This document shows positions 42,867 through 47,991 of a DNA stretch of 47,991 nucleotides, piece by piece. A program made the translations under genes and the position numbers. Position 1 is the first letter of the stretch. Each line of letters starts with the position of its first letter. The notes beneath the pieces are model-generated. The model made no database searches and was not told where the DNA came from. It saw only the letters and a program-made list of their open reading frames with translations. Source of the stretch: an uncultured Atopobiaceae bacterium. Lineage in GTDB: Bacteria > Actinomycetota > Coriobacteriia > Coriobacteriales > Atopobiaceae. The stretch spans positions 1-47,991 of the forward strand of contig CALUNW010000014.1 in the NCBI GenBank assembly GCA_944322145.1, in the 5' to 3' direction.

Positions 42867-43757
42867 TTGGCGGAAAGCGAAGCACGGAGGCTTTGGACGG
42901 GCATTTCGCCGGCAGATCTTGCGCGCGACATCGTGCACGCTGCCTGGGGCGGAAGGTTTCTCGAGTACGCCGACGTCCTCGCTGACGACTTTGTCTGGAT
43001 CGGCGCGCTCCCCGTGCAGTACCGGCTGAGCAAGGAGGAGACCCTCAAGGTCTACGGCGGAGGGTTCTGGACCATCCCCAACATCTCCTTTGCCAACGAC
43101 AACTTCCGCGAGGTCGCCTCGTCCGGGGGCCTCCACGTGGTGTGCGGCTCCACGACGGTCATCGCCGACCCGAGCGAGGGCATGGCCTACAGCGGGCGCC
43201 CTCGTGTGACGACGATCTTCCGCGAGGTCGGGGAGGGGCTCATGCTCGTGCACCTCCACACGTCCCACCCCGTTCCCACGGTCCCCGGCGGCGGGTGGAG
43301 CGGCGCCCCCACCGGTGTCTCCCGGGAGACCATACGCTTTCTGTGCATGCTCTCCGCCAAGTTCAGGGACGGCATGTCCCTCGAGCTGCGCGACCTCGAG
43401 GGCACCACGCACGTTGTCAGGCCCTTTGAGATCATCTGCCTCGAGGCTGACCGCCAGTACACCGACGTTCGCGTCATCGGGTCTTCCTTCCGCATGCGCC
43501 AGGGCATCGGCACGCTGGCGGAGCTGCTCCCGGAGGAGCTCTTCATCGAGCTCAGACGCGGCATGGTGGCGAATGTGGGCTACGTCACGTCATGGGACGA
43601 GGACGCCGTCTATCTTGTTGACGGGGTCACGGTTCAGCTACCCAACCGCAGGTCCAAGGAGATCCTCGACGTGCTGCATGAGAAGCAGGCGGCATTTGAG
43701 CGCGAGCTCGAGAGGATGGGGGCTCGTTTGTTCCGAAAGAATCAGGAGAGGGCGTAG
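42867..43757 (+). CDS. SnoaL-like/LytTR transcription regulator 2
   Basis: This 296-residue paralogue of the preceding protein has the same two domains: N-terminal WGGRFLEYADVLADDFVWIG and VVCGSTTVIADP, then the LytTR part PFEIICLEADRQYTDVRVIG, LFIELRRGMVANVGYV and VQLPNRRSKEIL. In the LytTR signature, RRGMVANV replaces the more usual RRGSIVNI. TTG start 42867 follows GAGAAGGGCGGGG. A TTGCGC-16-TATCTA promoter-like pair lies around the end of regulator 1. Its 3' end overlaps the convergent precursor B by 16 nt. Confidence 0.83.
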   Translation: MAESEARRLWTGISPADLARDIVHAAWGGRFLEYADVLADDFVWIGALPVQYRLSKEETLKVYGGGFWTIPNISFANDNFREVASSGGLHVVCGSTTVIADPSEGMAYSGRPRVTTIFREVGEGLMLVHLHTSHPVPTVPGGGWSGAPTGVSRETIRFLCMLSAKFRDGMSLELRDLEGTTHVVRPFEIICLEADRQYTDVRVIGSSFRMRQGIGTLAELLPEELFIELRRGMVANVGYVTSWDEDAVYLVDGVTVQLPNRRSKEILDVLHEKQAAFERELERMGARLFRKNQERA

Positions 43758-43969
43758 AGGCCCGAACCGTTTCCGGCGAGGAAGCTCATGCCCGAGACGG
43801 CAAGCAGGGTGTCCGTGGCGAGGTTCTTCACGATGATGTCCGGGTTACCCTTGCTGGAGTCGATATCGCAGCCGCCGGAGGATGCGGTGAAGCGCTCCTC
43901 GGCCCGGATGACGAGCAGGTTGAGCGTGGGGGCCACGTAGGCCCTCTTGGTTTCCATACTGCAGGCCAT
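43742..43969 (-). CDS. RiPP precursor peptide B
   Basis: This 75-residue peptide has leader ETKRAYVAPTLNLLVIRAEE (Y-x2-P-x-L then AEERF) and core SSGGCDIDSSKGNPDIIVKN, ending GSGLYALS. It has one core cysteine, Cys34, unlike the multi-Cys A and D peptides. ATG 43969 lies 5 nt after GGAGGTGA; an in-frame GTG at 43978 overlaps that site. It lies downstream of radical SAM 2 on the same strand with a 147-nt gap, so it may have its own promoter. Its closest relative is orphan C at 35954. Its stop overlaps the end of regulator 2. Confidence 0.82.
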   Translation of the reverse strand: MACSMETKRAYVAPTLNLLVIRAEERFTASSGGCDIDSSKGNPDIIVKNLATDTLLAVSGMSFLAGNGSGLYALS

Positions 43970-44070
43970 GACCCTCACCTCCGAGCTAAATCGTATAGCC
44001 TAGCGACATGTATACAAAATGCATTCTAGGCTACAGAGTTGAGTTGATTCCCCGGATGGGCAAAACAGAG

Positions 44071-44101
44071 CACGAATGGCACAAATTGCGTCCACGAATG
44101 G
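44071..44101 (-). promoter_or_regulatory. Direct repeats 22 bp apart upstream of precursor B
   Basis: CCATTCGTG (read on the minus strand) occurs at 44093-44101 and 44071-44079, exactly 22 bp apart, in the gap between radical SAM 2 and precursor B. Two direct repeats about two helical turns apart are the usual layout of LytTR sites, although the sequence is not a clear match to the AgrA consensus. Confidence 0.45.
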
Positions 44102-44116
44102 GATAGGTCGGCAACA

Positions 44117-45220
44117 TTAGTTAACTTCGACGTTTGCCGCCGCCTCGAGCTCGCTGAGGCGCTCTCTGAGCGCGCGCGCCTCGCGGCAGCGCGTCTCCGG
44201 GATGCCCTCGGGGTCTCCCGTCTCCGCGTCGCGCCGCCCGGGGCATGCGGTGCAGTAGGGGGCGAGGTCACAGGAGAGGCAGCGCTCGGGCGTCCTGATG
44301 TTCCCGAGCTTGGAGAGAAGACCCTCCCACGCCGCGTCAAAGCCGACCTCAAAGGTCTTTAGGCGCATGCTCGACATCAGCGAGCACCCCTCCATGAGGC
44401 CGTCCCAGCTCACGAAGAACGCGGTGCGGTAGGCGGAGCAGTTGGAGAAGGGGCCCTCGAGGACCTCGGGCGGGAGCGAGGCGGGGGAGGGCACGGCCTG
44501 GACGGGCGTGTCGCACGCGTCGTCAAGGTCGATGCCGTCTAGTCGCTCGGAGCGGGGGATGCGGAGCTCCTGCGCGTCGCTTGCTGCGCCGCGTACGGCG
44601 GGCACGAGGTCGCTGGTCACGCCCAGCGGGACGCCGAGCGTCTGGGCGATACGCCTGACGGCATCCTCGTCCTTCTCGTTGAGCCTTGTTCTTGTGAAGG
44701 CGAGCGAGAACGGCACCCTGGCGTTGGCGAGCGTGCGCAGGGAGGCAATGACGCGGTCGAAGCCGTCGCGCACGCCGCAGAGGCGCTCATAGGTCTTGTC
44801 CGAGGCGCCGTAGAGCGTGATGCGGAGGTTTGTGGGGGGAAGCTCCTGAAAGAGCGCGACGACGTCGTCATTGATGAGCGAGCCGTTGCTCAGCACAGAG
44901 ATGAGAAGGCCCATCTCATTGAGGCCTCGGTAGATCTTCGCGAACTCGGGGTGCGTGAGCGGCTCGCCGCCCGTGAGCGTGACAGAGTACATGCCCCTCT
45001 CGGCTGCCTGGCGCGCAAGGTCAAGCCACTCCTCGACGGTGCGCAGCCGCGTGCCCTCGGGCAGGGCGTCGACCCTCACGTAGCACATGCGGCACCGGAA
45101 GTTGCACAGCGGCGTGAGCTCGAAGGTCCCGGAGAGCGGGATGCCCTCGCGTCGGGCTCGAAGCCACGACGCCGTCTGGAACTCGGACCATGTTGTCGGT
45201 GCAGCCGCAGGCTCTTCCAT
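44117..45220 (-). CDS. Radical SAM/SPASM RiPP maturase 2
   Basis: This 367-residue enzyme has CxxxCxxC at Cys39, Cys43 and Cys46 (LTPLCNFRCRMCYVR), LTGGEPLTHPEF and SNGSLI. Its SPASM part has GLMEGC and CLSCDLAPYCTACPG (Cx2Cx5Cx2C), then a final ETRC. It is closely related to maturases 1 and 3 but has its own linker. It should modify precursor B, encoded next on the same strand. Start ATG 45220 has GAGGGATAT upstream. A TGATACTAT extended -10 lies about 85-90 bp upstream on the minus strand (around 45304-45312). Confidence 0.9.
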   Translation of the reverse strand: MEEPAAAPTTWSEFQTASWLRARREGIPLSGTFELTPLCNFRCRMCYVRVDALPEGTRLRTVEEWLDLARQAAERGMYSVTLTGGEPLTHPEFAKIYRGLNEMGLLISVLSNGSLINDDVVALFQELPPTNLRITLYGASDKTYERLCGVRDGFDRVIASLRTLANARVPFSLAFTRTRLNEKDEDAVRRIAQTLGVPLGVTSDLVPAVRGAASDAQELRIPRSERLDGIDLDDACDTPVQAVPSPASLPPEVLEGPFSNCSAYRTAFFVSWDGLMEGCSLMSSMRLKTFEVGFDAAWEGLLSKLGNIRTPERCLSCDLAPYCTACPGRRDAETGDPEGIPETRCREARALRERLSELEAAANVEVN

Positions 45221-45397
45221 TGAGATATCCCTCAGTCGTGGCGGTGCTGACCAGTTGCTGTCTCGCAGGCGCCAGGTGGGCGACGGTCGGAGAGGCTGCC
45301 CTCATAGTATCATCCGCGCAGCGGGCCTCGACGCGAGCCTGCTTGACGACGCGGTATGATTACCGCAGAGCCGGACGAACCTATCGAAGGGGTGGCC

Positions 45398-46366
45398 ATG
45401 ATTCACATACCCGATCTGGGCGACTGCCCCCGGAGCGGTCTTCACTATGGCGGGCGCGCCGGCCAGAAGCTCGGCGTGCTACTTGACGGTAAGCCTTGGA
45501 TTCTGAAGTTCCCTCGCTCTGGACGAGGTCTTTCAGGCAGGCACGTCCCGTCATACAATTCCAGCCCAATCGCAGAGTACCTCTCCTCTCACCTGTACCA
45601 GCATGCTGGCATTCCCGCTCATGAGACGTTTTTAGGATACAGGGATGGCAAGCTCGTCTGTGCCTGCCGGGACTTTGCTTGGCCCACGCACCGCCTCGTC
45701 GAGTTCGCCGAGCTTAAGACGGAGATTTCCGATGACGATCCGACCTTCGTGGGGTCTCCCTCGGATGGCTCCCAGACCTATCTCTCGGACGTCCTCGCAT
45801 CGCTGGACTTGAGCGATGCCCTGAGGTCCACCCCCGGGGTCAAGCGACGCTTCTGGCAGATGTTCGTCATTGACGCCCTCATCAAGAACCCCGATCGAAA
45901 TAATGGAAACTGGGGGCTCCTCCAAAGATTCGATGCCATCGGCACCGATTCATGCACGTATGAACTCGCCCCCGTCTACGACAACGGCAGCTCACTCTTC
46001 AGCTCGCGCACCGATTCCGTGGCCGAGAGAAGGCTTGAAAGCGAGGGGCTGATCGAGGAGGATGCCTTTGGAACAAACGTATCCTGCTATCTCCTGGTGG
46101 ACGAGAATGGAAAGGTCTCTCACATCCATCCGTTTGACTATATGGAGTCCACCACCAATGAAGCGCTCATCTCCGTCATGAAGGAGATCTCTTCCCAGCT
46201 TGACCTCAACCCTGTTTTTGACCTCATCGACGAGATCCCGAGGGAGGCCTACGGCAGGATCATCCTCGGAGACGCCACGAGGGAGAGCCACAAGGAGCTT
46301 CTGAGCCGACGGCTGGAGAAGCTCCGCGAGATTGCTGCGCTTCACGAGGCGGCTTCTGAGGGTTGA
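45398..46366 (+). CDS. Stand-alone HipA-like kinase within the RiPP locus
   Basis: This 322-residue protein has the HipA-type kinase core: WILKFPRS with a candidate ATP-binding Lys, the catalytic loop LIKNPDRNNGNWG near residue 165 and metal-binding PVYDNGSSLF near 194. It lacks an adjacent HipB-like regulator and is shorter than full HipA, resembling compact CtkA-like kinases. ATG 45398 follows GAAGGGG; the frame opens at 45356. It lies between cassettes B and D and may be an immunity, regulatory or unrelated accessory gene. A hairpin shared with precursor D follows. Confidence 0.75.
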   Translation: MIHIPDLGDCPRSGLHYGGRAGQKLGVLLDGKPWILKFPRSGRGLSGRHVPSYNSSPIAEYLSSHLYQHAGIPAHETFLGYRDGKLVCACRDFAWPTHRLVEFAELKTEISDDDPTFVGSPSDGSQTYLSDVLASLDLSDALRSTPGVKRRFWQMFVIDALIKNPDRNNGNWGLLQRFDAIGTDSCTYELAPVYDNGSSLFSSRTDSVAERRLESEGLIEEDAFGTNVSCYLLVDENGKVSHIHPFDYMESTTNEALISVMKEISSQLDLNPVFDLIDEIPREAYGRIILGDATRESHKELLSRRLEKLREIAALHEAASEG

Positions 46367-46368
46367 AT

Positions 46369-46416
46369 TTGAAAGAAAATGCCCGAAGAACCACTGAAGT
46401 GAGGTTCTTCGGGCAT
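46369..46416. terminator. Terminator hairpin between HipA-like gene and precursor D
   Basis: ATGCCCGAAGAACC and its perfect complement GGTTCTTCGGGCAT form a 14-bp stem with a 10-nt loop. On the minus strand it is followed by TTTTCTTTC, so it terminates precursor D, 21 nt after its stop. On the plus strand no T-run follows. Confidence 0.8.
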
Positions 46417-46437
46417 GTTGCCTGCTGCTCGAAACGT

Positions 46438-46617
46438 TTAGAACGAAGTCGCGGCGCCTTCGTTGAAATTGCCGTAGAAACCATCCGTAATGCTGCAGCC
46501 AGACGCCTCTCCAAAATTCATGCTGACCCAAGTGCAGCCAGCGGCGGCAATCCGCTCCTCCGCCTTCACGTTGAAAAGCTCGAGCTCGGGAGAAACATAG
46601 GACTTCTTGTTAGCCAT
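46438..46617 (-). CDS. RiPP precursor peptide D
   Basis: This 59-residue peptide has leader ANKKSYVSPELELFNVKAEE (Y-x2-P-x-L then AEERIA) and a core with Cys28 and Cys41, the same positions and 13-residue spacing as in precursor A. The core is rich in Gly, Asn and aromatic residues (GFYGNFNEG) and ends ATSF. ATG 46617 follows a perfect AAGGAGG, which overlaps the end of radical SAM 3. A TTG at 46635 opens the same frame but lacks a ribosome-binding site. The gene ends at a strong terminator, so cassette D is radical SAM 3 plus this peptide. Confidence 0.84.
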   Translation of the reverse strand: MANKKSYVSPELELFNVKAEERIAAAGCTWVSMNFGEASGCSITDGFYGNFNEGAATSF

Positions 46618-46631
46618 GGGTGCTACCTCCT

Positions 46632-47714
46632 TCAATCTGTCTGACCAGTATAATTCATTCTGCAGGAATGCAGAGGGAATCCATCAGGGCGACCCGTCTC
46701 AGATGCACGTGTTGCCGGGCAGACGGGACAGTCGTCTCTCATCTCGCATGCCATACATTCGTGAGGAAACTCCAGTCTTCCGAGAATCTCGTGCATCCTC
46801 TTCCACTCCGCGGCAAAGCCATCTTCGAAAGGTCGGCAGTGGCAGTAGGACATCACCAAACATGTCTCCATGTCTCCATTCCATTGGACGGAGAAGGACG
46901 TCCTGTAAGCCTTACAGTGTCGGAAGATGCCTTGGAACAGATCCTCATGCTCCGAGAGTACCTGGCGAGCTCGGCGAGCCTGTACAACCTGATCGTCAGT
47001 TGGGGTGAAGTCAAATCGAGACTTCTCCTCAACTCGAAGACTCGATGCCTCGCAATGGGACGTGCGCGCCGAAGATAGGAGGTCGGTTGACACGGCGAGG
47101 GGAGCATTGAGCTCCGCGGCAATCTCCCTGACTTTAACCAGGTCATCAATGTTCTTGGCCGTGCTTGTAAATGAAAGAGAGAAGGGAACCCCTGCGTTCC
47201 TGAGTGCATGCAGAGACCGCATCACCTGGTCGTATCCATCTGGTGCGCCACAAAGTCGCTCGTACGTCTCGTTCGAGGCGCCGTATAGCGTGAACCGGAG
47301 CAGCACCGGTGGATGCTCAGCGAATAGACTGACGATCTCATCGTCAATGAGCGCGCCGTTGCTCAGCACCGAGACCAGAAGCCCCATGCTCACAAGGCTG
47401 AGATAGATCTCCTTGAAGTCGGGGCGCGTCAGGACCTCACCGCCGGTGAGGCAAACGCGCATGAGGCCGAGCTCCACTGCCTCGCGTGCGAGACCGACCC
47501 ACTCCTCTGCGGTGTGGAGGCAACCGCGAGGGGCAACCTCATCGGGATCGAGGCGGACGTAGCACATCTTGCACTTGAAGTTGCAAAGCGGGGTGAGTTC
47601 GAAGGTGGCAGAGAGGGGAGTGCAGGTGCGACGAGCGTTGAGCATCATCTCATCGCAAAGGTCGAGCCAGCCCCTTTCTCTTAACGTCGTCACCTTTTTC
47701 ACCCCTCTAATCAT
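46632..47714 (-). CDS. Radical SAM/SPASM RiPP maturase 3
   Basis: This 360-residue enzyme has CxxxCxxC at Cys44, Cys48 and Cys51 (LTPLCNFKCKMCYVR), LTGGEVLTRPDF, SNGALI, and a SPASM part with GDMETC and CMACEMRDDCPVCPA (Cx2Cx5Cx2C), then HSC. It should modify precursor D, whose start is 14 nt downstream. ATG 47714 lacks a good ribosome-binding site; a GTG at 47693 with AGAGGGG 8 nt upstream may be the real start. Similarity to maturases 1 and 2 is high over the catalytic half, so the three appear to descend from duplication. Confidence 0.9.
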   Translation of the reverse strand: MIRGVKKVTTLRERGWLDLCDEMMLNARRTCTPLSATFELTPLCNFKCKMCYVRLDPDEVAPRGCLHTAEEWVGLAREAVELGLMRVCLTGGEVLTRPDFKEIYLSLVSMGLLVSVLSNGALIDDEIVSLFAEHPPVLLRFTLYGASNETYERLCGAPDGYDQVMRSLHALRNAGVPFSLSFTSTAKNIDDLVKVREIAAELNAPLAVSTDLLSSARTSHCEASSLRVEEKSRFDFTPTDDQVVQARRARQVLSEHEDLFQGIFRHCKAYRTSFSVQWNGDMETCLVMSYCHCRPFEDGFAAEWKRMHEILGRLEFPHECMACEMRDDCPVCPATRASETGRPDGFPLHSCRMNYTGQTD

Positions 47715-47932
47715 CAGTTGCTAGCTGCAGTTATGGGCCATAACCCAAGGGAAATACTCGCAAGATACCCTATAGAAGCGGAATTGGAAGTTGGAAGTGT
47801 TGATTTGTAACGAAGTGGTGGGGTTGGGTAAACGAGGGTGGTTCAACATAAGTCAAAGCCAACTGATGTTAACGTGTGGCGCTCTGACAGATGCTGGGTG
47901 TGGGTGAGTACTGCACGTAGTTAGTACCGCCG

Positions 47933-47976
47933 TTCTACGAAAACGGTACCGGCATTCCACAAACACGATACCGGCA
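47933..47976. repeat. 22-bp tandem direct repeat upstream of radical SAM 3
   Basis: Two adjacent 22-bp units differ at four positions: TTCTACGAAAACGG then TACCGGCA (47933-47954), and TTCCACAAACACGA then TACCGGCA (47955-47976). Partial copies flank both sides to the end of the window. They lie about 220 bp upstream of the start. The rest of 47715-47932 shows nothing clear. Confidence 0.65.
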
Positions 47977-47991
47977 AACTCCAATCGAATA

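Noticed and set aside
2596..46899. GAGAAGGAC as a proven FtsK-orienting sequence
   Set aside because: Eight copies on one strand and ten on the other in this window give no skew, so only over-representation is claimed.

Overview
The window is high-GC DNA with short intergenic gaps and many operon-style ATGA, GTGA and TGATG overlaps. Gene content (ATP-dependent PEP carboxykinase, acetate kinase, exonuclease VII, amino-acid ABC importer, LoaP-type antiterminator, HipA-like kinases) and arrays of short intergenic palindromes suggest an anaerobic gut or oral actinobacterium of the Coriobacteriia (Olsenella/Collinsella-like). The genus is inference. I see no rRNA, tRNA, CRISPR array, prophage or intact insertion sequence.

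Layout. (1) 1-16,100 is mostly housekeeping: lipid kinase, ribonuclease D, zinc peptidase, xseA-xseB, HIT protein, ackA, a HipA-like kinase, a five-gene amino-acid ABC importer/C26 amidase operon, an aldose-1-epimerase/GNAT pair and pckA. Intergenic gaps here hold several families of palindromic or tandem short repeats. (2) 16,120-17,750 is a VapBC-type toxin-antitoxin pair plus a small membrane protein, bracketed by two near-identical repeat clusters. (3) 18,183-32,046 is a Wzx/Wzy-type surface polysaccharide locus led by a NusG paralogue: priming transferase, five glycosyltransferases, a radical SAM/SPASM protein, Wzy-like polymerase, Wzx flippase, a Wzc-like protein with a degenerate kinase site and a nucleotidyltransferase-like protein. 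A membrane-anchored beta-helix protein converges on it. (4) 34,200-37,140 is decayed DNA with fragments of polysaccharide genes and one well-preserved orphan RiPP-precursor-like gene.

(5) 37,145-47,714 is the most interesting part: a multi-cassette radical SAM RiPP locus. One PqqD-like recognition protein, one HPr-kinase-like protein, one S24/S26-type peptidase, one ABC exporter and two paralogous SnoaL-LytTR regulators appear to serve three radical SAM/SPASM-precursor pairs (37,414-38,677; 45,220-43,742; 47,714-46,438). Including the orphan there are four precursor-like peptides sharing a leader of form Y-x2-P-x-L followed by AEE. This resembles lasso-peptide leaders, but no lasso cyclase or transglutaminase-type protease is present. 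Three of the four peptides end in serine, which with the HPr-kinase-like gene suggests C-terminal serine phosphorylation as in paeninodin. A stand-alone HipA-like kinase sits between two cassettes. The proposed route is leader capture by the PqqD-like protein, cysteine-based cross-linking by the radical SAM enzyme, optional phosphorylation, leader removal, export, and LytTR-controlled expression. Each step is inferred from family membership and gene order.
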